Part shown: positions 43,127 to 55,669 of the stretch, one piece after another | Layout of the letters: each line of letters begins with the position of its first letter | Numbering within the stretch: the first letter of the stretch is position 1 | Assembly (NCBI GenBank): GCA_946811695.1 | Contig: OX328132.1 | Location: 92,964,900 to 93,028,899, forward strand | From: Gonocerus acuteangulatus | Taxonomy: Eukaryota; Arthropoda; Insecta; Hemiptera; Coreidae | DNA: 64,000 nucleotides | Direction: 5' to 3' | Translations under genes and position numbers: made by a program | The notes under the pieces: model-generated | Told to the model about the DNA's origin: nothing | The model's database searches: none | The model's input: the letters and a program-made list of their open reading frames with translations, nothing else

Positions 43127-43528
43127 AAATATCCCGTTCAGATTGACCCTAGTAAGATAAGATTCTCTGGGTTCCAGCAATGAAACTTCAAACACAAAGT
43201 TGTAGTCATTCATGATAAAATGTCTGATGCAGGCTATTTTAGATAATATCATTCAATGCCAAATATCCCGTTCAGACTGACCCGAGTAAGATAAGATTCT
43301 CTGGGTTCCATCAATGAAACTTCAATCACAAAGTTGTAGCCATTCATGATAAAATGTCTAATGCAGGCAATTTTACATAATATCATTCAATGCCAAATAC
43401 CCAGTTGAGATTGACCTAAGGAAAATGAGGTCATTTGAGTTCTATGGCTGACAACTTTAACACAAATCATAGTTATTCGGGGTAGAATGTCTGCTTCCGG
43501 CCATTTTACACACGTAATTTGATACAAA
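43127..43528. repeat. Minisatellite, three units of 134 bp
   Basis: Units start with aaatatcccgttcagattga at 43127, 43261 and 43395. Each includes ataagattctctgggttcca and attcatgataaaatgtct or a variant. Units 1 and 2 are close; unit 3 is diverged. A related single unit lies near 47255-47345. Confidence 0.88.
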
Positions 43529-44440
43529 TATTTGTATTTGATAAAATATTTTGATTCAAATATTACGTTCTCCTACACATTTAGGTCAATAGATATTCAA
43601 TCACACATATATAAATAGGCAACACGGATTCAATTGGGTGAATTGCCTAAAAAAAAGTAATGAGTCATGGTGGGCCAATTTAACACGTTTCGAATATGAA
43701 CTCTACAAATCCAGAATACATACACCATTAAATCCTCTCCGTTCAATGAAAACCACGCAATGGAGGTTTTCATGAAACTCCATGCAGTAATAGGAAAATG
43801 AATAGATTTTCTTACTCAGATTTTATAAACGCCTTAAATTTTCAACGGGAGGTGGTGGGTTCGAGTCCCACGCATAGTGTTTCGATTGTACAAACTAGGT
43901 GGACAAAAGTCTTGTTCATACTAATATATATAATTAATATTATATATATAAATTAATATATATATATATAATATTAATTAATGTATTCATATATTACATC
44001 GCTTGTATAATGTATTTATATACACTTTGTGTAAGAGGTATTTTACCAAAACTTGAGAAGCTCTTAACAAATAAAATAAATATTTATTGTAACATTTGTT
44101 TTCGTTTAGTTTCTAATTGGGAAACGAAATTATCTTTTTTTGAGTAACTGAATCTCCAAAAGTATCTATCTTTAATTTAATTTCCAATTCTTGACGAGAT
44201 TCGATCGACAAAGAACATTTCTTGACTTAACCATCAGAAAAACCTCGATTAGGACGACAAACTCAGTTTTAGGACATTTATATATCACAATTACATGCTG
44301 TTAAGTTTGTAGGGGGTTCTTGAGTCATCCCGATCAGCCTGCTTACTTTGTTGAATAATTAGCATTTTGATCCGGAACAGTGAGGCATGTGTGATTTGAA
44401 GTTTCTTCTGAGCGAATGAATGCTGGAAATATTATGCAGG
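43529..44440. other. AT-rich DNA; lone tRNA-like B box
   Basis: ggtgggttcgagtcccacgc at 43855-43874 is a perfect tRNA T-arm/B-box word, with no convincing A box or acceptor stem around it. It is probably a SINE remnant. Nested A/T palindromes lie at 43920-43990. Confidence 0.4.
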
Positions 44441-44445
44441 GTAGT

Positions 44446-44640
44446 AAAGATGAAGTTTCTTTAAAGCGTAAAGTTTCTTCTAAGAGCAATAACAATAAAG
44501 TTTCTTCTAAGGATAGTAATGATGAAGTTTCTTCTATGAATATTAATGAGAATGATTCTTCTAAGTGTAATAACGATACATTTATGATAGAATTTAGTAT
44601 AGCCTAAGGACAGTAATGCTGACGTTTCTTCAAAGGATAC
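44446..44640. repeat. 27-bp minisatellite, about five to six units
   Basis: gtttcttctaagagcaataa and variants repeat every 27 bp. Because 27 is divisible by 3 an open frame results (44416-44607, repeats of V-S-S-K-x-N-N-x-x), which may be only a by-product. Confidence 0.75.
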
Positions 44641-44644
44641 TCAA

Positions 44645-45400
44645 GGAGTTCTTCTAAGGGGGCACTCTCTCTTCATTGTAACCTCCATGATGGAATCCTC
44701 TCTCCAATCATAAGGTACAATATAGCCCTTATGTTCTCCGCAGATTATCGGAACGTTGATGATGAATAGCTGATTCTCTCTCCAACATCAGGGTTATAAG
44801 GCAGAGCTCTAGACCACTCAACCTAAGCGTTGGCGATGAAGAGCCGTCCTTCCCTCCATCATCAGGGATATAATGCTCGTTCTTCACCAATCGTAGTTTT
44901 GATGAAGGATATCTTCCTCTATCTTCAACAATACGGCTTTCATCTGGAGCTCCCTCCCAAGCAGTCAAAACGTTGATGATGAAGAACCCATTCTATTTCC
45001 CTCCATCATGAGGGACATAATGCAGAGCTATTTCCCTATCAATCGCAGCCTTGATGATGGAGATCTATCTCTACCTTCAACAATACGGCTTTAATCTAGA
45101 GCTCTCTCCCAATCAGTCATAGCGTTGACGATGAAGAGCCGTCAACCCCCGCATCATCAGGGCTATAATGTAGAGCTATTTCCCTATCAATCGCAGCCTT
45201 GTTGATGGAGACCTTGCCTCTACCTTCAACAATACGGCTTTAATCTAGGGTTCACTCCCAATCAGTCATAGCGTTGATGATGAGGAGCCGTCATTCCCCG
45301 CATCATCAAGCTTATAATGTAGAGCTCTCTTTTACTCACCGATATGAGCGATGATGGAGAGCTATCTCTACATCAAAACGCTGAGGAGCAATTAGAGCAA
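44645..45400. repeat. Satellite block A (diverged about 75-bp units)
   Basis: Words such as ccatcatcagggatataatg, agagctctctcccaatcagt and gcgttgatgatgaagagccg recur with drifting spacing. The block at 51840-52750 is built from the same words. Confidence 0.8.
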
Positions 45401-46980
45401 AACGTTGGTATACTAAAATAAAATAATTACGACGAGTAGCTTTTTAGGCTGGGATGTACTAGTTTCTTATATAATTTGACCCCAAATGTATATCCATTGC
45501 AATAATCTCACTTTTAGTATCCTTCATTTTGAAACGAGTAAGAGTAAGTTCATTTTTTCCTTATTGCCATTTAACTGGTAGTAGCTAAAATGAGCTGCAA
45601 TTGCCATAATTCTATTCCATTGATGAATACTAGTTAAATGTAATCTGAATTTATAACTAATGTAGTATAAGGTAAACAAGTTATTGGACTAGAAATTACT
45701 GTATCATTTCAAACTATTATTCAAAATACAAAAATAGCATACAAATTAAAAACTAAAAAGTCTGATTAAATAAATGCCACGCACTGCCAAAATTTGACGC
45801 AGTGTAACTAACGAGCCTGTGAGTGGTGTTTGCATAAAACATGTTCCTTCCCACAACTCGCTGCTACGGCCTAACCCCACTCAATTTACATTCGACTAGT
45901 TCGCCTCCCTGAATATTTAAATTCGGCTAGTAAATTTTCTTCAGTATTTAGGTAAGGGTAGTTCATTAACTTGGTTGTCTGCATTTGACTTCTTCCCCGA
46001 CGTTCACTATTTACATTCATCTAGTCCAATATTACAGTTGTTTACGCACGGCTATTCCACTACCGGATTTTAAATTCGGTAAGTACGATACATTGGATAT
46101 TGAAATTCGTCTTGTTTGAAAACTTAAACATATAAATGAGGGTATTTTACACTAACAAGGGGAGTATACAGCGATGGAGTCACCGATTTGGACAATTTTT
46201 TTTCTGGTGATTCGACATCGAAAAATAGTCGACACGTATTCGAGCGTTCCGTCCAATGCGCATTAGAACCCGAGAAATAAAATAAAATAGGTTGAAAGTG
46301 TTTTATTTTTCATATCGAGTTTAGAAAATGATATCGACATGATTCTATCACCAATTCATTTGTTTTCCAGAGTAGATTAAAGAAAAAATATAATCGTTAC
46401 ACAATCATTTTTATATCGTCAAATAAATTCAAAAATATGCTTACGTTTTCAAGTAAACTAGTATTATTATTTTTTTTTTGCACCAAAAATAATAGCAGAT
46501 TTAAACTCAGCACCCAAAGAAACCCAAATGTGGTAAATATCATTGAAAACAAAAAATAATGATTTTTCCCATTCTGGAAAAGAGGCTAAAAATTTGTAAG
46601 CGAAAAAGTAACGTGGCGTTTTGAAATTCAATATTTCCCCTTGAGATTATCCGATTTTACGTAATAATAATCTTTCAAAAGAAAAATACTCCTTATTCTA
46701 ACCATATAAATGACTGATGTAATATCTCGAAAGGTACTAGCAAAAAATGGTTTTAAAAATAAAAATAAAATGCAAACGTTGTTGCATATAACGTCAGTCC
46801 CAGAACTCGTAGAAACACCCCGATTGGAAGAAAATGTGTCTCATTAGGGCCAAGTTTGGTTTGAATCGGGTAAATATTCGTTGAAATATGGCCGGATTGT
46901 TGAATCTTTAACAAAATTTTAAGGGTCCAAGCAAAATTTAAAATACATTTTTATTTTTATTTTTGTAATATTCCCAAAAT
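45401..46980. other. AT-rich DNA, no assignable gene
   Basis: 45880-46100 shows loose repeats of tttacattcgactagttcg and taaattcggctagtaaat words. No genes or TIRs were seen. Confidence 0.4.
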
Positions 46981-46983
46981 TTG

Positions 46984-47193
46984 AAATTAGGGGGTTTTCA
47001 ATGTGCTAAAAACGAATCTGACATCCGTTTTCAAATCAAAAATTGTTTTACATACTCGACTTTACAGAAGTCATTATTCTGCCAAAATATTCCATGTACG
47101 GACATTTAAAAAGTTATCCATTATAAAGAAAAAAAAAATGATTTGAAAACGGATGTCAGATTCGTTTTTAGTACATTGAAAACCCCCTAAATT
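46984..47193. mobile_element. MITE or foldback, about 52-bp arms
   Basis: ttagggggttttcaatgtgc, then taaaaacgaatctgacatcc and gttttcaaatca on the left are repeated inverted at 47139-47191 with one or two changes. The interior is about 100 bp, non-coding. Confidence 0.85.
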
Positions 47194-47436
47194 AAAATTG
47201 TGTTCATGCTTAACTTCAAATATTCGGTAAAAAGCCCCCCCCCCAAATAGCATTAGATCCTTCAGGTTGGATGAGTATAATGCCCATCAAATATTGTGCG
47301 TTCAGCTAGAATGGTAGAATGTCAGCTACAGTCTATTTCACGCGGGTTTTCGTTGGGCTCCGAATATCTAGCCCAGAAAAAGTCAAATATAATTTAATCC
47401 TGTGTGTGTGTAAATATAGATTTTTTTTATAACATA
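47194..47436. other. Single minisatellite-like unit, otherwise empty
   Basis: 47255-47345 resembles one unit of the 134-bp array at 43127 (gttggatgagtataatgccc... tggtagaatgtc). Confidence 0.5.
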
Positions 47437-47666
47437 TTAAGGGGCAATACTACATTGTGTGGTCCAAATCAAAGCCATTTTCTCCAACTTATGAATAAAA
47501 AATAAATCAATAATTTTCAGTTCTTTATGCCATAAGTTTGATAGGGGTTGTTAAAGTAACAAAAAAAAAAACACTCTTGGATATAATTTTTGATTATTTA
47601 AGGAAGCATTTAAGCCCATAAAAAAGGAAATGGAAAAAAAAGTTACAAGGTAATATTACCCCTTAA
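47437..47666. mobile_element. Short MITE, 230 bp, TTAAGGGG ends
   Basis: Left end TTAAGGGGCAATACTAC. The right end read inverted is TTAAGGGGTAATATTAC. The interior is A/T-rich and non-coding. Whether the TTAA is a target duplication or part of the element cannot be told from one copy. Confidence 0.7.
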
Positions 47667-47749
47667 GGCCTAATCCAAAATAATGAAGACTACTTCTATT
47701 CAATACAATCTAAAATTCATTGTAAGATAGTTAGCCGTTGAGGTGATAA

Positions 47750-47850
47750 GATGTCAAGGAATGGTTCGGATTCTGCTAAGAAAAAACGGCAGATTTTTAG
47801 AAAAATCTATATTGGGAACGTTTCGGCATTTACTTAACCGATAATAATCA
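47750..47850 (-). ncRNA. Decayed hammerhead-bearing repeat end
   Basis: aaaaatctatattgggaacg and tttcggcatttacttaa match the flank and 3' core of the motif at 59214-59255, but the CTGANGA half is lost. Confidence 0.45.
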
Positions 47851-48586
47851 AAAAAGTATGAAAAAAATGTTTTTTTTTTTTTTAAATAAATTATGACTAT
47901 AGGGTAAGAAACAATTTTTGGAGGGAATATTAGATAAAGAAAGGTTTTTATATGAACAAATTGATCAGTCGTCTTATACAAAAATTAGGTGAAAGTAAAA
48001 TTGTTTAAATTCAAAACAAAAATGTGTTATTTTGGTTCCTAAGTGTTTTTTTTTTTCAATGTGCTGTTACAAATGTGTTTTTCTGCCATTTGTTTTACTT
48101 TGGGCCTCTGTTAATTTTTTTTTTTAAATTACTCTCAACTAATTTTTGTAGAAAAATACTCGAGGCGACTCAAAAGACATTAGCATAGAGATCTGCAACA
48201 GTGACCAAGTGAAGTGTTAGCAATGGCTTTCTCTTTGTTCAAGTGCGACAATTTTCTGTGGCTCACCGATCTCTCTTCGACTCCAGCCACTGGTCGGAGC
48301 AGAAGGGAGTTTGTGTAGGCACCTCTCAACGTCATCTGAGCGTCTTTCTGGCGTTGAGCATAGAACCTTCTTATTGTATCATTCATCATATTACCAGATG
48401 TATTTATATACAGGATGTAATAATCAATAATGAAATATATATGTTTACTGTAAAGAAAAATACTGATCAATTTTAGTGTATATAAAACCCTTTCTTCCAC
48501 TATTATATAATTAAAAAATTGTTTCTTAACCTATTGTCATGATGTATAAAAACACAAACTTTTTCATACTGTTTTTAATTATTTTT
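47851..48586. other. No assignable gene
   Basis: Frames on both strands at 48180-48500 show no recognised family. Confidence 0.4.
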
Positions 48587-48695
48587 AGCGTCTGTCCGTA
48601 GTCTATTGGCTAACGCCTTGGATTTCAGGGACCGTAGAGGAAATTTCCAGCTGCACCATGAATGTTGGCGCTAATGGCCCAGATGTCAATGCGCC

Positions 48696-48729
<34 letters not shown>

Positions 48730-48735
48730 TATTAT
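48587..48735 (+). mobile_element. tRNA-Glu-like SINE with internal deletion and 10-bp TSD
   Basis: The head gtccgtagtctattggctaa cgcc is followed by a gap that removes the B box. The body aaatttccagctgcaccatg and the tail hairpin TGGCGC...GCGCCG with a long poly-A remain. Duplications AATTATTTTT lie at 48577-48586 and 48736-48745. Confidence 0.85.
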
Positions 48736-48748
48736 AATTATTTTTCAG

Positions 48749-48850
48749 TTAAAGAAGCTTGCCAAAACGTTCGCAATATAGATTTTTCTGAAATTCTGAA
48801 GTTTTTGCTTCGCCGAATCTTTAGATTTTTACACCCTTGACTTCTTTAGA
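48749..48850 (+). ncRNA. Decayed hammerhead-bearing repeat end
   Basis: CAGTTAAAGAAG...GCCAAAACGTTC then gcaatatagatttttctgaa aligns with 38232-38300. Core bases are changed. Confidence 0.35.
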
Positions 48851-49830
48851 ATTCATGTTCACAGAAAATCATTCCCACATGAATAATAAATAACTAATGA
48901 GATATTCCTGGTCTATTGTGGAACGTAATTGTTACATTAGAAAGTAACCGCCCAAGTTCATGGTCAAGACCCTTTAAGCTCGATAACCTTTTACTTAAAT
49001 TAGAATTCTGCTAATTCTATGCTTCGTGACCTCGGCAAAAAATGTTATATTTTAGACAAAAAGAAAACATTTTATATTCGACAGGCGTAATGATCATTAT
49101 ATTATATAAATTATACAGTTATTTCCGGCTACCACATTAGCTTAAATATTGATTTGCCCATTTTCATTAGAGAAAATTAAGGTAGGTCTGAAGATTGTTT
49201 ATTCACATCAGGTTAGTACAATAGTTTATCCATTACGTCATAGCTTATTTCAGTAAATTACGCTAGGACACAACATTTGCTGTCAGTAAGTTCAATAGTT
49301 TGGCGATTACTAGTTCAGTAGCGTAGGTATTTTCAGTCGAGATCGTGGAACCTTGGTCACGAGATACATTAGTTAATGCTGGCTAGAAAACTAGTTTGGC
49401 TAGTACTATTACAACATCTTATCCATTTTTATTCCCAATCATTAAGCTAGGTCAGAAGTTAAGTCTAGGCAAGTTCATACATTTTTCTATTACTAGTTCA
49501 GAAGCGTAGCTATTTTCAACAAGCTAGACTTGCTTGCTAATTTGATTATCTATATTTTGCTAGGAGAAAACACTATTTTATTGACGCTTTATTAGTTCAC
49601 TTTTTGTGTTATGATCGTTTAACGAGTTAAATAGGTAGTATGATAATTTTAGTCTAGTTAGCAAACGTTCCGAATAATTTACTGGTTGGCACAACTACAA
49701 TACTACAAATTGAAGAGCTTTGGTATTCATTTAGTTTACCAACAAGTACATCCGGTATTTAAAATAGCACGGCTTAGTAGATTAGGCTTTTCCATAAACT
49801 TGCTTATTCTCAAGAGATAGGCACAAGAAT
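48851..49830. repeat. Diverged tandem-like region, about 180-bp spacing
   Basis: ttactagttcagtagcgtag gtattttca at about 49310 recurs as ttactagttcagaagcgtag ctattttca at about 49490. Shorter words (tagttca, gctaggtcag) recur between. No gene. Confidence 0.45.
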
Positions 49831-50860
49831 AAAGTATCCACTAGTGATGGGCAATAGCACTATTTTCTGTTAACTCTTCAAACTCCTAATGATAATAATG
49901 TTTAGCAGTTAGAAACAACAGATACAACTGCTAACTGCCAATTCTTATCAAACATTTTCATAGAATGTTAGGAAGAACTACGACATGGTATTCACCGAAA
50001 ACTCTGGTTACTATATTCCGATTTCCTAAATTTATTTATATACATAAATTCCTTAAGCAGACTATACACGGTAAGGCAGGTCTGTCAGTTTGCCCTGAAC
50101 AGTCCGCCTGAAGACCGGTCACCTGAGCGAGTATACATTCCGACAGCGTTGTTGGCGTTGTTGAAAGAGAACCGATGGAGCTAACTGTTAGCAATAACCT
50201 ACTAACTCTAATAGCGATTAACTGCTAAAAAGTAAGAGATCTGCTAATAGCAACCCATCGCCAGTGTCCACAAAGTGGATTCTCAGAGAACATTCCTGGA
50301 ATAGAGAAGAACGTTTCGAAGATGGATAGAGGCTGGTGGAGAACAGCAAGGAAGAAGATTATGGATGTACAGTTCAAATTAGTGAAACCGACTGAGGTCT
50401 AAATTATAACATATATTTGATTTATTTCTTTTGTTTAGACCATATACAATTCACCTATTAAGACCATATAAGGTTTTATAAACAAAATTTATCTGGCAAT
50501 TTTAGGCGCTGGAGAGGGGGTTTTGGGCACCCAGTATGCAATTGCCGAGATGAGCACGAAGGTTATTTAAGGCTTTCTAGTGTAATATTTACATTGGGTG
50601 ACAAGCTTGCGTTTAAGTGGGTATGAAAGTTGTGGAGTAGTACGAGTGAATGTGCTGGCGAGTGAAGCTTACGGCCTTGGCTAGCCTCTCCTCCCGAGGA
50701 TCCTTGAGACCTGAGAACCTTCTACACCCTCGCCAGAAGTATTTTACAATCCCGCTTTTAAAGGGATGGACATTATCGGTGCCTTTAGACCCGAAGAATT
50801 TTTAGAAGCAGTTAAACCAATTCTTCCTAATGAACAAATCGTTGACCGCGGGGATTAACC
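49831..50860. other. No assignable gene
   Basis: 50700-50850 is somewhat GC-richer with a short frame (GAFRPEEFLEAVKPILPNEQ at about 50778), possibly the decayed coding end of a mobile element whose end repeat follows. Confidence 0.4.
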
Positions 50861-50861
50861 A

Positions 50862-51080
50862 TTGTGGAAACAGTCAGTTCCTTCATGATAGTTAATAATT
50901 TTAAACAGTTTTTTTATTGCCAACGTTTCGGGAATTCGACATCAGGGTCATGAGGAAAGGAAGAAGTGATAAAGGCTTTAAATTCAATAAAAAAGAAGTT
51001 GGTAATAAAAACTTATTTTAATTCTAAAATTACTTTTTTTTTAACTATCACGACGAAACCCCAACTATTTCCACATTGGC
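50862..51080. mobile_element. Short element with inverted ends and a degenerate hammerhead motif
   Basis: ttgtggaaacagtcagttcc and tgatagttaa are roughly inverted at 51040-51078. On the minus strand 50948-50918 reads CC-CTGATG-tcgaattccc-GAAAC-GTT-GG, a hammerhead order with the A after CTGATG and most of stem II damaged. The downstream caataaaaaaac matches the flank of the motif at 42057. Confidence 0.5.
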
Positions 51081-51400
51081 AATTCTCATATTTCTTCTGA
51101 GCCTCCGTTTTCAGAATTGTCTTATATTTCCAGGCATGGGGTCATATCTATGATGGACTGGCCACGATAACCTATGCTTGACGACCTCACATGTCGGCTT
51201 GGAGAAGAATTGGAAGACCTACAAATGCGCTTAAAAATTATTGTTTCCCCTTTTATTAACCTCAAGTCACAAAATACAATAACATCCAAAAATAGTTCAG
51301 TTTATCGTTGTTTTGGTGAAAATAGACAGTAGGGTTTCTTTGAAAATAAATACTCATTTTGGGCCCTCTCGGTTGTTATGTTTATAGAATGAAGCAACAA
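51081..51400. other. No feature
   Basis: Nothing recognised. Confidence 0.45.
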
Positions 51401-51806
51401 GTCTGACTCGCAGGAGCTGCGTCATCCTAGCACCGTTCCCTTCATATGGTAGGGTTTGATCTTTCGTTAAAAATATAAAATAAAATCTCAAAGAGAAGGA
51501 AGTTTATGACGCCACAACAGGAAACTGAAAAATGTCTTTAGCGGAAATGATTCCCCCGCCTTCTCAACGTTCGCTCTAAGAAAACACTATTACCTATTAG
51601 TTCCTCATTATCTTGCCTTCTTTTACTAAAATGCTAATATTACGTACTGATAAACGGAAAAAAGACAAAAACCGGTTCAAAAAACAAAACTTATACAAGT
51701 GGTTCAGAAACGTGAAATGTTCTATTCGGCAGTTCCGGATTGCGTCATGAGGTCAACCTCATACGCGGATTTACTACCTATGGAAGAAGGGAGAAAACGC
51801 GCTAAA
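51401..51806 (+). mobile_element. HINE-1 deletion derivative, both ends present, no TA array
   Basis: Starts gtctgactcgcaggagctgc, gtcatcctagcaccgttccc. Ends cttccg-type agttccggattgcgtcatga, a weakened hairpin, and gcgctaaaa. The middle, including the microsatellite, is missing, leaving about 405 bp. This copy defines both termini well. Confidence 0.78.
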
Positions 51807-51839
51807 AAGTGTAATGATTATGTATTTGTATTAAACTAA

Positions 51840-52750
51840 CTTTTAGGGCCACGATGGGGAGTTCTCTTTTCATCGTAGCCTCAATGATGAAGTGTCCTCC
51901 ATCATAATGATTATAATGTTGAGCTATCTCCACGACCAAAGCTTTTTGTCCCTCCGACATCGGGATTATAATGTAGAGCTCACTCTTGCTCAATCAGAAC
52001 ATGGATGATGGAGAGTGGTCTCTCCCTCCAGCATAAGGATTCAAATGTTGACTCCAGTCCCTCTCAATCAAGGCGTTAGCGAAGAACAGCCATCTCTCCC
52101 TCCATCATCAGGATTATAATGTAGAGGTCACTCCCACTCAATCAGAGCATTGATGATGGAGAGTGGTCTCTCCCTCCAGCATAAGGATTCAAATGTTGAC
52201 TTCAGTTCCTTTCAATCAATGCGTTGGCAAAGAACGGCTATCTCTCCTTCCATCATCAGGATTCTGTGAAATCAATCCCTCCTAATCAGATCATTGATGA
52301 TGGAGAGTTATCCCTCTCTCCGTAATCAGGATTATAATGCATTGCTCTACCCTCTCAATTAGAGTGTGGATGATGTGGAGGTGTCTCTTCGTCTATCATC
52401 AGGATTATAATGCATTGCCCTACCCTCTCAATTAGAGTGTGGATGATGTGGAGGTGTCTCTGCGTCTGTCATCAGGATTATAATGCATTGCCCTAAACTG
52501 TCTCTCAGAACGTTGATGATGGATATCTGTCTTTCCCGTCATCATAATGTTTCTAATGTTGAGATCTCTCCCCTCAATCAGAGAGTTTATGAGAAAAAAC
52601 TCTCTCTATCTCCATCTTCAGGATTATAAGGTAGATCTTTCTCTCCCTCAATAAGAGCGTTGATCATGGACCCCGGCGTTCCCTCAATCATCAGAGTAAT
52701 AATTTAGAGTCTTTCTCTCTATAATGACAATGATGATGACATAAAATTAA
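51840..52750. repeat. Satellite block B (same family as 44645-45400)
   Basis: Units of about 75 bp built from ccatcatcaggattataatg, tagaggtcactcccactcaa and tcagagcattgatgatggag. A longer duplication, ctaccctctcaattagagtg then tggatgatgtggaggtgtct, occurs twice in a row at 52350-52470. Confidence 0.85.
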
Positions 52751-53390
52751 TCGAAACATTGGTGTAATAAACATTGCTGTATTAGGACGGTCAAAGAGTT
52801 CTTGAGCATTTTTGGGGAATTTTCAAATAGTTTACAAAAAATCACAATTTAACATTTTAATCAATAAACGTTTTTCCTCACTATCTACAATTTCTCGCTA
52901 TCAAACAGGTAGTTTTTAAATTTCATTCCTTTAGGAAGTTAGTGGTTTTGATACCAAACAAATTCGGATGCTCATTTTAGTACATGCCGTTATAATTTAT
53001 CATTTTCCCTAGTAAAATATTTTTTAAATTTTTTATTTTTTTTTCTTCAATTTTCATAATTAAATACATTTTTCTACGGGCTTTTGCTGTTTTATTTTAA
53101 AAATAAAAATATGTACTCGTCTTCTATTGCTTAAAATTCACGTGATATCGTTTTTTTATGATTTTTAGGGTGGAACACGCTTTTACAAGACTTTTGCTTT
53201 CCAAATTGGCCATACAGTGAAATATATTTTAATTAAGGGAGTTATTAAATTGAATAAAATTTAGGGCCGGTAGGAGCTCATTACATATTGCCAAAACTAA
53301 CCGTCATAGAAACGATGAAGCTTAGAAGAAATATTGAAAAAATCTTTTATGGACAATTTCAATAGCGTATTCCTTTTTATGGTATAAGCG
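52751..53390. other. AT-rich DNA, nothing assignable
   Basis: No recognisable frame or repeat end. Confidence 0.45.
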
Positions 53391-53399
53391 AACATTAGC

Positions 53400-54090
53400 C
53401 CTTGGAGTGGTGTATGGAGCCACTCCTGCATCTACATGACCTACTTGTTGACTTGAAGCCATGACCGCGCTACCCTTTAGAATGTAGAAAAGTTACACAT
53501 TTCAGCTACTCCCAAACATCTGCTATGCTCCCCTAAACCATGTGGTCATTTTCTACAGCTATTTGCTACTTATATAACTACTACACATTTGAGCTACATC
53601 AAACCGATAGCTACGCGACTTGATGTGTGATCCAGCTTCCTGCTTCCCATTTGAGCTGGTATGCACCTGGCAGGGATTGTGCTTACTCACTGGTACACTT
53701 TTGAGCTACACAAAACCAACTGCTATCCGAATTACTGCTACTCCAAGCTTCCAGCTACCAATTTGGGCTATACAAAACCAGCTGCTCCCTCTAACCAACA
53801 ATAAGCTGCTACCTACCTGACATCTCCACACCTCTTTGTACATCCAGCGTCTTCTAAGTTATTTGTCCCTGGACTAGCGACCTATCCAATTAAAATATCC
53901 TGCTCATCCTTTACCTACGAAACATCTTTCTGCTGTCAGAAACATACCCTAATTATTGTTCCCCATCCGGTGCTATACAACAGTATAACTCTCATGCGAC
54001 TAGCCCAACTCTCTGCTATCCACCTGACTCAGTACTCACGACTGCCCTCTCTTGCCTTTCAAGCTGAGTACGACCCATGAGACTGGACTC
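53400..54090. repeat. Diverged tandem region, about 95-bp spacing
   Basis: acatttgagctacatcaaac, ttttgagctacacaaaacca and atttgggctatacaaaacca recur, each followed by a form of gctgct or gatagct. C-rich compared with the flanks. The open frame at 53620-53820 follows the repeats and is not called a gene. Confidence 0.55.
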
Positions 54091-54436
54091 AACTGTGCTA
54101 TTATTATTATTATCATTGTAATACTAGAGTCAATGCTTATATTTACTGCAGCTGCTGCCTACCTGGAGAATTTAATGAGGACTATATTCGAATATTTTTG
54201 GGGACAATGTTATTTTCCTATAACTTGGTGAAAATAATCAATTTGGTTTCAGAAATCACATTGGATTGGAAAATAAGTCGTATGAATAATCGTAAATTTC
54301 ATTTTATGATTGCTAATATGCACAAACTGTCATAAAATAAAATAATTCTCTTAGGTCCATCAGTAAATATACTAGTGTCACACCTACTGAAGGAGACCGC
54401 CGCCATGGAAATTAGGTTGGAATACATACCTAACAC
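54091..54436. other. No feature
   Basis: Short (TTA)n-like run near 54103. Nothing else. Confidence 0.45.
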
Positions 54437-55669
54437 TTTTAGCACTTTCCTCCGAAGGAAAGTAGCTATTGAGGTTGGACTCATGACGGGATTTTTGAAA
54501 AATTTCTTCAAATCTTTATCGATCCTACCTAGTAGACACCGAAAATGAACCCCCGTTAAAATTTATATATATATATTATATGTGTGTGTGTGTGTGTGTC
54601 TGTTAACACGAGAGCGGCCAGAGTATTTGTTTTTTCATCACGAAACTTGGTATATAGCATTCAATTAGCAAACGATTGAACGAGTTCGTTAACCACCAAA
54701 GTCGGTCCACCGGAAGGGGGGGGGGGTTTACCCCGAACCCAAAACACTAATTTGAACATGTCAGCCATAATATTTGTTATATTTCAACGAAACTTGGCAT
54801 TCGTAGTGGTAATATAGAGAGAAAAGTGAGATATAAAAATGAACTAAATCGGTTCATTAGGAGGGGGGGGGGGTTTACTCCGGACCCACAATACCAATTC
54901 GCCACTACCAGCCGTGATTTTTGGTATATTTCGACGAAACTCGGTATTCGTAGTGGTAATCCACAGGTAAATATGTGATGTAAAAATAAACTAAATCGGT
55001 TCATTAGGAGGAGGGGGGGGGTTTACTCCGGACCCACAATACCAATTCGCCACTACCAGCCGTGATTTTTGGTATAGTTCGACGAAACTCGGTATTCGTA
55101 GTGGTAATCTACAGGTAAATATGTGTTGTAAAAGTAAACTAAATCGGTTCATTAGGAGGGGGGGGGGGTTTACTCCGGACCCAAATTACTAATATAATCA
55201 TACCGGTCGTAATTTCTGCTGTATTGTAACGAAACGCGGTATACGTTGTGGGTAACTCATGAGAAAGAAGTGTTGCAAAAATGAGCTGAATCGGTTAATC
55301 GGAAAGGGGGGGGGGTTTACTTTGTAATATATTTCAATAGAAAAGCCCGCCAGGCGTAGATTCACAAAGCCGCCGCATGAAGCGCTTTCTACCACTAGAG
55401 GGACTATATGCAGTTCCTGCGTTATATCCAAACTACGATAATATGAGGTTTTTTGTATTTATTACGTAGTGTAGTAAGTACCTTGTGTAAACATAACTCT
55501 GGAAGCAAATTAATAATTGATCAGTTACTCATTACAAAATTAAAAGAGATCTATTCAAGTTTTTATTTTATTTATGTAGGATATTTTAAGCAAATTGTTC
55601 TGGAAAGCAGTCTACACTACCCAAATTCTGAGGAAAGTGCTTATTTATGCAGCTCCTGCGTGACGGACT
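54437..55669 (-). mobile_element. HINE-2 copy with five G-tract units and a TG microsatellite
   Basis: Full-length match to 12212-13420. Its microsatellite is TATA then (TG)n at 54566-54598. Units begin near 54700, 54846, 54993, 55140 and 55288 (spacing about 147 bp), each with a G tract of 8-10. Minus-strand 5' end gtccgtcacgcaggagctgc at 55668; 3' hairpin and GCTAAAA at 54437. Confidence 0.75.

Noticed and set aside
43855..43874. A tRNA gene
   Set aside because: Perfect B-box word but no A box, acceptor stem or anticodon arm could be paired around it.
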